Of a stretch of 64,000 bases of DNA, positions 26,451 through 35,176 are shown piece after piece. This DNA comes from Bryobacteraceae bacterium (GTDB taxonomy: Bacteria > Acidobacteriota > Terriglobia > Bryobacterales > Bryobacteraceae): NCBI GenBank assembly GCA_947458745.1, contig CANGYQ010000005.1, forward strand, positions 62,001-126,000. The letters run 5' to 3'. Made by a program: the position numbers and the translations under genes. The notes beneath the pieces are model-generated. The model did not search any database. It was not told where the DNA came from and saw nothing but the letters and a program-made list of their open reading frames with translations. Every line of letters starts with the position of its first letter. The first letter of the stretch is position 1.

Positions 26451-27314
26451 CTACTTCTTGCCCAGCGCGGCGCTCACGGCCCGCCCGGTCCAGCAGGCGT
26501 GCGGCGCAATACCCATCACCTTCGCCACCGTGGGCGCCGTATCCAGAGAATTCACCGGCACGGTCAACTCGCCCTTCTTGATGCCCGGTCCGGCAATCAT
26601 CCAAGGCACTTCAAGCTCGGTCATCGTCAAGCCGCCATGGCCTTTGTTGACGCCGCCATGGTCAGAGATGATGATCAGCACCGCGTCGCGGCCAATCGCG
26701 TTCATCATGTTGCCGATCAGGCCGTCGGCTTCTTCCACCGCCGCATAGTATTCCGGCGTCAACCAGCCGTAGCGGTGCCCGGCATGGTCCACGTCGTCCA
26801 GGTGCACGAACAAGAGGTCCGGCTTTGCAGCTTGCCAATGCTCAATCGCTTTCTTCATCGTGACGGTGGACTTCAGCACGTGCTCCAACCGCTGCGGCGC
26901 TTTTGCTTCCACCAGCCGGCCAAAGCCCTCCCAATCATGCAGGACAGCGATCTCCGCCTTGGGCCGGGCGGCGCGGAGCACGCCAAAAATGGTCGGGAAG
27001 ACGTGGTCCGGCTGCTTGCACACAGAAGCGATCTCGAACTTGTCCGGCTGCCACTCATTCGAGGTGACCCCGTGCTGCTCCGGCCCGGCCCCCATGATCA
27101 TCGAAGCCCAGTTGGGGCTCGACACCGTCGGCATCACCCCCCGGGCCTTCAGCGTCCAGGAGCCACGCTCCATCAATTGGTGCAAGCGGGGCGTCTTGGC
27201 CGTCCGCACGCCATCGGTGGAGAGTCCATCAACGCCGACGACAACTACTTTGGTCTGGGCGGAGAGCTGTAATACGGCTGCAACGATAATCAAGCTAGCA
27301 TTGAGAATTCTCAT
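26451..27314 (-). CDS. Exported alkaline-phosphatase-superfamily hydrolase (type I phosphodiesterase/pyrophosphatase-like)
   Basis: 287 residues with a signal peptide (MRILNASLIIVAAVLQLSAQ). Metal-ligand segments of the alkaline phosphatase superfamily are in order: VVGVDGLS, the nucleophile region MPTVSSPNWASMIMG, HLDDVDHAGH, and ISDHGGVNKGHGG. PF01663-type enzymes cleave phosphodiesters, pyrophosphates or C-P bonds (phosphonoacetate hydrolase belongs here). It is transcribed away from a phosphonate cassette, so a role in releasing a phosphonate or phosphate ester outside the cytoplasm is possible but unproven. The ATG at 27314 overlaps the divergent transporter's ATG; in-frame starts at 27326 and 27338 exist. 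Confidence 0.8.
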   Translation of the reverse strand: MRILNASLIIVAAVLQLSAQTKVVVVGVDGLSTDGVRTAKTPRLHQLMERGSWTLKARGVMPTVSSPNWASMIMGAGPEQHGVTSNEWQPDKFEIASVCKQPDHVFPTIFGVLRAARPKAEIAVLHDWEGFGRLVEAKAPQRLEHVLKSTVTMKKAIEHWQAAKPDLLFVHLDDVDHAGHRYGWLTPEYYAAVEEADGLIGNMMNAIGRDAVLIIISDHGGVNKGHGGLTMTELEVPWMIAGPGIKKGELTVPVNSLDTAPTVAKVMGIAPHACWTGRAVSAALGKK

Positions 27315-28563
27315 GAAGACCCGCATATTTGTGATCACTTGGCTATCGTACGCGGGCTTCTACTTTTGCCGCAAAAACTTTTCGGTTTTAATGCCGTTAC
27401 TTTCCCGTGACGAAGGGTTTTCCAGTGATCAACTGGCCAATGCGCTGTTTGTTTACAGCCTCCTTTACGCCATCGGGCAGCTATCCAGCGGCCTGATGTC
27501 AGACTGGTTGGGCCCGCGCCGCGTCGTCACCGCCGGGATGCTGCTGTCGGCCACCGCCACCGCACTCATGGGGGAAGCGGACTCACTCTGGGAACTGACA
27601 GTACTGCAGGGCATCAATGGCTTTGCCCAGGCTTGCGGCTGGCCGGGCTTGTTGAAGTTGATGGCCAACTGGTTTCAGGGCCGCACCCGGGGCATGACGA
27701 TGAGCCTGTGGGGCACCAACATGGTGCTGGGCGGATTCTTTGCCACTGTATTTGCCACTTGGGCGGCTACTGGTCCCCTGATGTTGGCGCTGGGGTGGCG
27801 GCGCGGGGTCTGGTGGCCGGCGCTGGTGCTGGCGGCTCTGGCGGTGGCGTTTGCCTTGGTCGCTCGAGACCGTCCGGCCGATCTGGCGGAAAGCACTGGT
27901 CCCCGCCTGAGCCAGTGGCAGGGGTTGGGCGAAGTGCTGCGGACGAAGGCGATTCTGGTGATCACCGGCATGTACTTCACGGTGAAGCTGGCGCGGTATG
28001 TGTTCCTGTTCTGGCTGCCGCTGTACATGACGCAGCGGCTGGGCTATCCGGCGGCGGAGGCCGGCTACACGTCCTCGATTTTTGAGCTGGTGGGCTTCAC
28101 CGGTGTCATCTTGGCCGGTTTTCTGTCGGATCGCGTGGCCCGCGGACGCCGTTTCCCGGTGGGGGCGCTGATGATGTTCGCTCTGGCGGCCCTGTGTTTG
28201 GTCCATCCGGCGCTGGCCAGCCTGGGCCGGTGGGGCAATATCGTGGGCATCGCTTTGATTGGGATGATGACCTTTGGGCCCGACACCTTGATGGCGGGCG
28301 CGGGCGTGCAGGATTCGGTTCGCCGGGAGGTCACGGCCACGGCCGGCGGCTTCACCAATGCCGTGGGCTCACTGGGGCAGATCGTCTCGCCGTTTGTGGC
28401 CTCCATGGTCTCGACGCGCTTTGGGTGGGACGCGGTGTTTTACCTGCTGGTGCTGGTGGCCGCTGTGGGTGGCGGCATTTTGGCCACACAATGGAATTTC
28501 AGGAGAGAAGAAGAATGCAGCAATATGACGTCGCCATCGTCGGCGGTGGCATCGTCGGTCTAG
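27313..28563 (+). CDS. Major facilitator transporter, organophosphate:phosphate antiporter-like
   Basis: 416 residues with about 12 membrane helices. The N-terminus SYAGFYFCRKNFSVLMPLL and the loop DWLGPRRVV match the OPA branch (GlpT/UhpT/PgtP), whose members take up phosphorylated compounds. With an AEP-type oxidoreductase and PhnX directly downstream, a phosphonate such as 2-aminoethylphosphonate or an N-alkyl derivative is the probable substrate (inference). The ATG at 27313 keeps the conserved N-terminus. The 3' end overlaps the next gene by 49 bases. Confidence 0.85.
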   Translation: MKTRIFVITWLSYAGFYFCRKNFSVLMPLLSRDEGFSSDQLANALFVYSLLYAIGQLSSGLMSDWLGPRRVVTAGMLLSATATALMGEADSLWELTVLQGINGFAQACGWPGLLKLMANWFQGRTRGMTMSLWGTNMVLGGFFATVFATWAATGPLMLALGWRRGVWWPALVLAALAVAFALVARDRPADLAESTGPRLSQWQGLGEVLRTKAILVITGMYFTVKLARYVFLFWLPLYMTQRLGYPAAEAGYTSSIFELVGFTGVILAGFLSDRVARGRRFPVGALMMFALAALCLVHPALASLGRWGNIVGIALIGMMTFGPDTLMAGAGVQDSVRREVTATAGGFTNAVGSLGQIVSPFVASMVSTRFGWDAVFYLLVLVAAVGGGILATQWNFRREEECSNMTSPSSAVASSV

Positions 28564-29648
28564 GCCACGCTTACGCCGCGGCCAAGCGCGGCAAGTCAGT
28601 GGTTCTGTTTGAACGGTCGGCGCGCGCGCAAGGCGCTTCGGTCCGCAACTTCGGGATGGTGTGGCCGATCGGGTTGAAGGCCCAGAATCTGGCGCTGGGG
28701 CTGCGCAGCCGCGATCTGTGGCGCGAAGTGCTGGACGATGCCGGGCTGCCCTATGCCGCCACCGGATCCTTGCACTTGCTTTATCGCGAGGACGAAGAGG
28801 CCGTCGTGCGCGAATTCATTGGCAAGGCTCCGGCGCTGGGCTATGAGTGCGAATGGCACACTCCCGGTGAAGTGCTGGGCCGCAGCGCCGCCGCCAACCC
28901 GGAGGGCTTGCGCGGAGCCATGTGGAGCCCGATGGAGATTACCGTCGATTCGCGGCTGGTGGTGGGCGAAATCCCCGGCTATTTAAGCGAGCGCTTCGAT
29001 GTCACCTGCCACTTCAGTGAGCCGGTGCGCCGCGTGTCGGCGGGCGTCGTGGAAACGGCGCAGCGCACAGTAAAGGCCGAACAAGTCTACGTCTGTTCCG
29101 GCATCGACTTTGAGACGCTCTACCCGGAAGTGTTCGCGGCGGAGCCACTGAAGAAAACCAAGCTCCAGATGATGCGCACGGGCTCGCAACCGGGAGACTG
29201 GCGCCTGGGGCCCTCGCTGGCGGCCGGGCTGACCCTCCAGTTCTATCCAGCCTTTGAGATCTGCGACACGCTACCGGCACTGAAGACCCGCATCGCGGCC
29301 GAGTTGCCCGAATACAACCGCTGGGGCATCCATGTCATGGTGGCCGAGACATCGCTGAACGAGATGACGCTCGGCGATTCGCACGAATACGACCTGGCGC
29401 TGGAGCTTTTCGACAAGCCCGAGATCGACGAACTGATCCTGAGGTATCTGGCCCAGTTTGCGCGCTTCCCCAAGCCGGAGATCGCCCAGCGCTGGCACGG
29501 GATCTACGCGCGCCATGCCACCAAGGACTTCATCGAAGTGGACGCCGAGCCCAATGTCCGCATCGCCATGGTCACCGGCGGTAAAGGCATGACCCTTTCG
29601 TTCGCCTTTGGCGAAAAGATGGTCACCAAAACGTTGGGGCTGGCCTAA
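28515..29648 (+). CDS. FAD-dependent oxidoreductase of the TIGR03364/HpnW type (phosphonate catabolism)
   Basis: 377-residue DAO-family flavoenzyme. It starts with the dinucleotide loop VAIVGGGIVGLGHAYAAAKR and has the family segment GASVRNFGMVWPIG. This subfamily is recurrently found beside phosphonatase genes. Reported members oxidise 2-aminoethylphosphonate or its N-alkyl forms to phosphonoacetaldehyde. The immediately following phnX would consume that product, and no phnW transaminase is nearby, which fits. The start is ATG at 28515 with AGGAGA 8 bases upstream, inside the transporter gene. Confidence 0.85.
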   Translation: MQQYDVAIVGGGIVGLGHAYAAAKRGKSVVLFERSARAQGASVRNFGMVWPIGLKAQNLALGLRSRDLWREVLDDAGLPYAATGSLHLLYREDEEAVVREFIGKAPALGYECEWHTPGEVLGRSAAANPEGLRGAMWSPMEITVDSRLVVGEIPGYLSERFDVTCHFSEPVRRVSAGVVETAQRTVKAEQVYVCSGIDFETLYPEVFAAEPLKKTKLQMMRTGSQPGDWRLGPSLAAGLTLQFYPAFEICDTLPALKTRIAAELPEYNRWGIHVMVAETSLNEMTLGDSHEYDLALELFDKPEIDELILRYLAQFARFPKPEIAQRWHGIYARHATKDFIEVDAEPNVRIAMVTGGKGMTLSFAFGEKMVTKTLGLA

Positions 29649-30368
29649 ATGAACACGCTGAAGGCCGTCATCTTCGATTGGGCGGGAACCATGGTGGACC
29701 ACGGCAGCTTGGCGCCGATTGTCGTGATTGAGGAGGCGTTTGCCGCCCACGGCTTACCGCTAACCCGCGAGGAAGCGCGCGGCCCAATGGGCCTGCCCAA
29801 GCGGGATCATCTGGCCGCTCTGCTGGCCTTGCCCCGGGTGGCAGCTTCCTGGAAAGGGCCGGATCTCGATACGCTTTACGCCGAGTTTCTGCCCCGGCAG
29901 ATGGAAGTGCTGGACCGCTTCACCAAGCTTTTGCCGGGCGCGCTGGATGTTGTGCGGGAACTGGAAAGCGATGGCGTCAAGATCGGTACCAGCACCGGTT
30001 ACACGCGGCCGATGCTCGAGATCCTGGTCCAACGCGCGGCGGAGCAGGGCTACCGACCGGAATCAAACTTCTGCCCCGGCGACGTGGGCGAAGGCCGCCC
30101 GGCGCCGTGGATGATCTTCGGCAACCTGCAGAAGTTGGGCGTCTATCCGCCCTCCGCCTGCGTCAAGATCGGCGACACACCCGCCGATGTGGCGGAAGGT
30201 TTGAATGCCGGATTGTGGACGATTGGCCTCACCGATACCGGCAATGAGGAAGGCGACCCCAGCCGGTTGATCGCTGCCGGAGCCCACTATGTGGTGCCCT
30301 CCGTCGCCCTTTGCGGACCCTACTTGAACGACATCAAACGCCGTATCTCTGCCGGTGAGCACCCGTAA
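29649..30368 (+). CDS. phnX: Phosphonoacetaldehyde hydrolase (phosphonatase)
   Basis: 239-residue HAD-superfamily enzyme that cleaves the C-P bond of phosphonoacetaldehyde to acetaldehyde and phosphate. The nucleophile D10 is in FDWAGTMVDHGS. The Schiff-base lysine that marks phosphonatase is K51 in GPMGLPKRDHL. HAD motif II is GTSTGYTRP and the acidic motif KIGDTPADVAEGL. Slightly shorter than typical (~270) but all motifs are intact. The ATG begins on the base right after the stop codon of the FAD enzyme, so expression is coupled. Confidence 0.95.
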   Translation: MNTLKAVIFDWAGTMVDHGSLAPIVVIEEAFAAHGLPLTREEARGPMGLPKRDHLAALLALPRVAASWKGPDLDTLYAEFLPRQMEVLDRFTKLLPGALDVVRELESDGVKIGTSTGYTRPMLEILVQRAAEQGYRPESNFCPGDVGEGRPAPWMIFGNLQKLGVYPPSACVKIGDTPADVAEGLNAGLWTIGLTDTGNEEGDPSRLIAAGAHYVVPSVALCGPYLNDIKRRISAGEHP

Positions 30369-30402
30369 TCCTAACGAAATACTGGTGCGATAGCATAGGC
30401 GC

Positions 30403-33400
30403 ATGGTTAAACCTCTCGCGGCGGCACTGCTTTTTGCCGCTACTTGCTTCGCGCAATACGACACCGCTACCGTCCTGGGCACTGTCGCCGATACCTCCGG
30501 CGCCCCTGTTCGTGGCGTAAAGATTACTCTCGAAAACACCAGGACCGGGGTCAGGAACGTTTCCAGCACGGATGATTCGGGCAACTACCTTTTCCTCAAC
30601 CTGCGCATCGGAAGCTTCAAGGTCACCGGAGAACTGCCGGGCTTCAAGATGGCCGCCTCCCAAGAGTTCACGCTCACGGTCAACGCCCGCCAGCGTGTCA
30701 ATTTGCTGCTGGAAGTAGGCAACGTCAGCGAAAGCGTCACCGTCAGCGAAGCGCCCGCACTGCTAGAGTCGGATTCCAGCGACCGCGGTCAAGTGGTCCG
30801 CCGCGAAGCGATCGTCAACCTGCCTCTGAATGGCCGCGCCTATGCGGACTTGGCGTTGCTGTCTCCGGGTGTGCGTAAGTCTAACATCCTGAATCGCGAT
30901 GCCTCCTTCAACGTGAACGGCCTCCGCAGCTCGCACAACAACTTCATGGTGGACGGCGTGGACAACAACGCTTACGGCACTTCGAACCAGGGCTTCTCGA
31001 ATCAGGTGGTCCAGATGAATCCGGATGCGGTGGAAGAGTTCAAGGTGCAGACCAACAATTTCTCGGCTGAGTTTGGCCGCGCGGGCGGGGCCGTGGTGAA
31101 CGCTTCCATCCGCAGTGGCACGAATCAATTTCACGGTGCGGTCTGGGAGTTCCTGCGCAACACGAAGCTCAACGCCGTCGGCTTCTTCCGCCCCTCGACG
31201 GGCGTGAAGCCCATCCTGGTGCAAAACCAGTTTGGCGGTGCCATTGGCGGCCCGATCAAGAAGGACAAGATGTTTTTCTTTGCTGACTACGAAGGCCTGC
31301 GCCGCGTCGAACGCAACCTGCAATTTGCCAGCCTGCCCTCGCTTGACCAGCGCCAGGGCATTCTGGGCGTACCCGTGCGCAATCCCGTTACCGGCGATCT
31401 CTACACCGATGGCCGCATTCCGGCCAGCGCCATCACGCCGTTCGCCCGGCGCGTACTGGGAGATCTGCCTGCGCCCATCCGCCCAAACGCGCTGGGTGTG
31501 GCCGCGTCCAACAACTATGACCGCTTGACGCCCACTCCCTGGGACGACAACAAAGGTGACATCCGCTACGACCACTACATCTCGTCCAAGCTAACCGCCT
31601 TTGTCCGCTACAGCAACCGCAAGCTGATCCGCATTGAGGACCATGTGATTCCGGGACTGTCGGGCGGCGATTCTAACGGCTACGTCCGCGCCATCAACGA
31701 ACAGATCGCCACGGGCTTTAACTACAACCTGTCGCCCAGTTCGCTGATCGACTTCCGCATCGCCGTCGGGCGCACCGAAGGCGGCAAGTCCGCCCTGGGT
31801 GGCGAACGCGGCAACATGCTTCAGGAGTACGGCATCCCTGGCTTGCCCAACTCCCCCACCATCGGCGGCGGCTTAACGACGCAGGGCGTCGGCGGATTCA
31901 CTACCATGGGCCGGCAGGGCTCTAACCCGCAGTTCCAGAATCCGTTTGTGGTGAACCCGAAGGTGAACTACTCCAAGATCGTTGGTAAGCACTCGCTGAA
32001 GACCGGCTACGAGTATCAATCGATCAATACCGATATCTTCGATTTCAATCCGCAGTACGGCTCCGATGGCTACGGCGGCCAGTTCTCCCGGCCCACCACG
32101 TCGCCCGCTAACAACCTCTACAACCTGGCGGACTTCCTGTTTGGTGCCCGGTCCAGCTACAGCCTCAACAACGAGGTGGTGCTGAACTACCGCCAGCGCA
32201 TGCACTTCTTCTATCTGCAAGACGACTTCAAGGTCTCCTCGAAGTTGACCCTCAATCTGGGCGTCCGCTATGAGTACGCCACGCCGCAATGGGAGGAGCA
32301 GAACCGGATCGGCAATTTCAATCCGGCCAACAATACACTGCTGCAAGCCAAGGCCGGCAGCTTGTACGACCGCGCCCTGGTGAACCCGGACCGCAACAAC
32401 TTTGCGCCCCGGCTGGGTATGGCCTATCAGGCGACGGCCAAGATGGTCGTGCGGGCGGGATACGGCAGCAGCTACGTCCATTTCAACCGCATGGGTGGCG
32501 AAAACCTGCTGGGCTACAACGGTCCCGGCATCGTCAACCTGACGATCAATCAGGTGCCCACCCAGCCTGCCTGCACCGGCGACAACTACCGCAACTGCTT
32601 CCGCCTCACCCAGCAGGGCTACCCGCCGAACCTGGCCAGCCCGGCCAACTTCTCCACGGCCAATACCCGCACCAACTTCACTCCCGCCGACTTCAAGACC
32701 AGCCGCGTGGAAAGCTGGCACGTCACGATACAGCGCGAACTCACCAAGGATTGGCTGATTGATGCGGGCTACGTCGGTAACCGCGGCGTTGGCCTGATGA
32801 TTCTGGGCGACTACAACCAGGCCCGGGCCAATGCCGTGGGCGAGAACACGGCCCTGGCGGCGCGCCGCCCCATCCAGGGCTTCGACTTTATCCAGGTCTC
32901 ATTTGGTGGTGGGTTCTCGAACTACCACGGTCTGCAACTGAAGCTGGAGCGCAAGTACCGCCAAGGCTTCTACTTCCTGAATAGCTTTACCTGGTCCAAG
33001 GCGATTGACAATGCCTCCGGCCACTTGGAGTCCTTCAACGGTGACAACTCGCGGGTGAACTTCCGCAACTTGGCGGCGGAGAAAGGTCTGGGCGCTTACA
33101 ACCAGCCCTGGAACAACACCAGCACCACTGTTTGGGAAGTGCCTTACGGTAAGGGCCGGCGCTGGGATGGGCGGAACTGGTTCTTGAACGGCGTCTTTGG
33201 GGGGTGGCGTGTTTCGGCCATCAACACCATGACCGCCGGTCAGCCCATCAACTTGAATTACGGTCCTCCAGCGGCGTTTTCGGTGTCCGGCGCGCCCACC
33301 TACCGGCCCAACTATCTGGGCGGCAGCCTCTATTCACCGGAGCGGAGCCCCACCAATTACTTCAATCGCGCTGCGGTAGTGGCCCCCAGTATTGCCAACA

Positions 33401-33669
33401 TCAACGATCCCACTCAACCGTTCGGCAACTTGGGTCGCAACGTCGCCATCAGCAATGCGATTTACAACCTGGATGGCGGGCTCCACAAGGAGTTCCCGCT
33501 GCCGCGGGAGTCGATGAACTTCCAGTTCCGCGCGGAGTTCTTCAACTTGTTCAACAAGTCGAACCTGGGCGCGCCACAGGCCAACGTCACGGCCAACAAC
33601 TACGGCACCATCACGGGCCTGGCCTCTCCTGCACGCCAGATCCAGTTTGCGCTGAAGCTGGTTTTCTAG
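30403..33669 (+). CDS. Oar-like TonB-dependent receptor with carboxypeptidase-regulatory-like domain
   Basis: 1088 residues in the outer membrane: a signal peptide (MVKPLAAALLFAATCFAQ), a CarboxypepD_reg-like beta-sandwich (~20-100; GTVADTSGAPVRGVKITL), a plug domain (~110-230; LPLNGRAYADLALLSPGV, NNFMVDGVDNNAY) and a long barrel ending in FALKLVF. Such receptors are hugely expanded in Solibacter-type Acidobacteria and presumably import glycans or other large substrates with TonB energy. No SusD partner or hydrolase is adjacent, so the ligand is unknown. It begins 34 bases after phnX, with only a weak ribosome binding site. A hairpin follows directly after the stop. Confidence 0.92.
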   Translation: MVKPLAAALLFAATCFAQYDTATVLGTVADTSGAPVRGVKITLENTRTGVRNVSSTDDSGNYLFLNLRIGSFKVTGELPGFKMAASQEFTLTVNARQRVNLLLEVGNVSESVTVSEAPALLESDSSDRGQVVRREAIVNLPLNGRAYADLALLSPGVRKSNILNRDASFNVNGLRSSHNNFMVDGVDNNAYGTSNQGFSNQVVQMNPDAVEEFKVQTNNFSAEFGRAGGAVVNASIRSGTNQFHGAVWEFLRNTKLNAVGFFRPSTGVKPILVQNQFGGAIGGPIKKDKMFFFADYEGLRRVERNLQFASLPSLDQRQGILGVPVRNPVTGDLYTDGRIPASAITPFARRVLGDLPAPIRPNALGVAASNNYDRLTPTPWDDNKGDIRYDHYISSKLTAFVRYSNRKLIRIEDHVIPGLSGGDSNGYVRAINEQIATGFNYNLSPSSLIDFRIAVGRTEGGKSALGGERGNMLQEYGIPGLPNSPTIGGGLTTQGVGGFTTMGRQGSNPQFQNPFVVNPKVNYSKIVGKHSLKTGYEYQSINTDIFDFNPQYGSDGYGGQFSRPTTSPANNLYNLADFLFGARSSYSLNNEVVLNYRQRMHFFYLQDDFKVSSKLTLNLGVRYEYATPQWEEQNRIGNFNPANNTLLQAKAGSLYDRALVNPDRNNFAPRLGMAYQATAKMVVRAGYGSSYVHFNRMGGENLLGYNGPGIVNLTINQVPTQPACTGDNYRNCFRLTQQGYPPNLASPANFSTANTRTNFTPADFKTSRVESWHVTIQRELTKDWLIDAGYVGNRGVGLMILGDYNQARANAVGENTALAARRPIQGFDFIQVSFGGGFSNYHGLQLKLERKYRQGFYFLNSFTWSKAIDNASGHLESFNGDNSRVNFRNLAAEKGLGAYNQPWNNTSTTVWEVPYGKGRRWDGRNWFLNGVFGGWRVSAINTMTAGQPINLNYGPPAAFSVSGAPTYRPNYLGGSLYSPERSPTNYFNRAAVVAPSIANINDPTQPFGNLGRNVAISNAIYNLDGGLHKEFPLPRESMNFQFRAEFFNLFNKSNLGAPQANVTANNYGTITGLASPARQIQFALKLVF

Positions 33670-33670
33670 C

Positions 33671-33717
33671 CCCAACCTCTTCCAGCCGGGTGCATCTGGC
33701 TGATACTGGAGGTTGGG
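33671..33717 (+). promoter_or_regulatory. Nested hairpin between receptor stop and next start codon
   Basis: The outer arms CCCAACCTC (33671-33679) and GAGGTTGGG (33709-33717) are perfect reverse complements. An inner stem CAGCC/GGCTG (33683-33687 and 33698-33702) nests within. It begins one base after the receptor stop and covers the GGAGG and the TTG start of the next gene, so it could hide that start or act as a barrier to transcription or decay. There is no T-tract. Confidence 0.55.
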
Positions 33718-34564
33718 ACAACGTGTCTTAATCATTGGTGCCGGCCTGGCCGGACTGACCGCCGCGCGAGCGTTAACCTCGCGCGGCGTTTCTGTTGTGG
33801 TGCTGGACAAAGGCCGGCGGCCCGGGGGGCGGATGGCCACGCGGAGGCTGGGCGAGGCGACGTTTGACCATGGGGCCCAGTTCTTCACCGTACGCTCCCC
33901 GGAGTTCGCGGCGCTGATGTCGGAATGGCCGGTGCGCGAATGGTGCCGCGGATTCTCCGGTGACGATGGTCATCCACGGTTCATGGCGCCGGGTGGGATG
34001 AACTCGATCACCGGGCAGATGGCGCGCGGCCTGGATGTGCGCTGCGAGGTTCAAGTGACGAAGCTCGCACCCATGATGGATGGCTTCGACGCCGCCATCC
34101 TCACCGCCCCGGTGCCGCAGTCGCTCGCCATGCTGGACGAGCCAGTGCCAGAGCTGGAAGCCATTGAGTACGACCGCTGCCTGGCGCTGATGCTCCGCAA
34201 CGCCGAACAAGACTTGCCGCCTCCCGGAGCCATCCAGACAGTTGATGGTGAACCAGTCTGCTGGATCGCCGACAACCACGCCAAAGGCGTCTCTGGTGAA
34301 CCACGCGCGATCACCATCCACGCCGGGCCGGAGTTCAGTCTTCGCCATTGGGAGACGCCGGAAGAAGAAGTGGTGGCGTTATTGGCAACGGGCAGTTTCA
34401 CCGAGTACAAGCTCCACCGCTGGAAGTTCGCCAAGCCCCGCGTGCTCTACCCAGAACGCTGCTACCGCCGTGGCAACATCGTCTTTGCTGGTGATGCGTT
34501 TGGGGAAGCTCGCGTGGAAGGTGCCGTATTGTCGGGTCTGGCGGCTGCTGCGGCGCTGGACTAA
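33713..34564 (+). CDS. FAD/NAD(P)-dependent amine-oxidase-like oxidoreductase (renalase-like)
   Basis: 283 residues: VLIIGAGLAGLTAARALTSR (FAD Rossmann loop), VVLDKGRRPGGRMATRR and the family segment DHGAQFFTVRSPEF, matching the bacterial renalase/NAD(P)-binding protein group; the C-terminal FAD motif is RGNIVFAGDAFGEARVEGA. The reaction in bacteria is probably oxidation of isomeric beta-NAD(P)H forms, as known for renalases, but that is inference. The only usable start before the FAD loop is TTG at 33713, enclosed by a strong hairpin. Confidence 0.75.
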   Translation: MGQRVLIIGAGLAGLTAARALTSRGVSVVVLDKGRRPGGRMATRRLGEATFDHGAQFFTVRSPEFAALMSEWPVREWCRGFSGDDGHPRFMAPGGMNSITGQMARGLDVRCEVQVTKLAPMMDGFDAAILTAPVPQSLAMLDEPVPELEAIEYDRCLALMLRNAEQDLPPPGAIQTVDGEPVCWIADNHAKGVSGEPRAITIHAGPEFSLRHWETPEEEVVALLATGSFTEYKLHRWKFAKPRVLYPERCYRRGNIVFAGDAFGEARVEGAVLSGLAAAAALD

Positions 34565-34573
34565 GCCAGCGCT

Positions 34574-35176
34574 CTACTTCCGCACCACGAACACCGCCAC
34601 CTCCGCCCGCAAGTTGGGCATAGCGGACACGCGGCTCGAACCAGCGAGGAAGATGCGGTGTTCCACCGTCCACTTCTCCGCGGCGCACAGCGCTTCAAAA
34701 TCCAGCACCGTCAGCACGTGGATGTTAGGCGACTCATACCACTTGAAGGGGAACAGGCTGGTGCTGGGGGCATGGCCGGTGGTCAGCAGTGAGAGCCGCA
34801 CGGCCCAGTGGCCGAAGTTGGGGAAGCCCACCACCATGCGGCGGCCCACGCGTAGCATCTCGCGCAGGATGGTCACCGGATTGGCCACCTGTTGCAAGGT
34901 CTGCGACAGGATTACGTAGTCAAAGGCAGAATCCGGGTAGTCTGAAAGACTTTGCGCCATGTCGCCCTGGTAGACGCTGGCCCCACGGGCGATGGCTTTC
35001 TGCACCAAGGCGCGATCAATCTCCACGCCCCGGGCATCACAGTCCTTGTTGTCCTTGAGCCACGCCAGCAGAGCGCCATCGCCGCAGCCCAGATCCAGCA
35101 CGCGGGACTTGGGGTCGATGATGTTGCCGATGGTGGCGTAGTCGCGCCGCTCCAGCACTTCGCGGACGGTACTCAA
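34574..35176 (-). CDS. metW: Methionine biosynthesis protein MetW, SAM-dependent methyltransferase fold
   Basis: 200 residues. Motif I is VLDLGCGDGALLAWL, with acidic post-I VEIDRALV and YVILSQTLQQVANP; the tail LFPFKWYESPNIHVLTVLDFE is diagnostic of MetW. MetW pairs with MetX in homoserine acylation; in several bacteria MetX needs MetW for activity or carries out O-succinylation with it. The start overlaps the metX stop (ATGA at 35173-35176), so the two proteins are made together. Confidence 0.95.
   Translation of the reverse strand: MSTVREVLERRDYATIGNIIDPKSRVLDLGCGDGALLAWLKDNKDCDARGVEIDRALVQKAIARGASVYQGDMAQSLSDYPDSAFDYVILSQTLQQVANPVTILREMLRVGRRMVVGFPNFGHWAVRLSLLTTGHAPSTSLFPFKWYESPNIHVLTVLDFEALCAAEKWTVEHRIFLAGSSRVSAMPNLRAEVAVFVVRK

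Noticed and set aside
26386..26604. N-terminal extension of the amidase
   Set aside because: The extra 73 residues are low in hydrophobic structure, overlap the neighbouring hydrolase gene and are not part of the amidase family.
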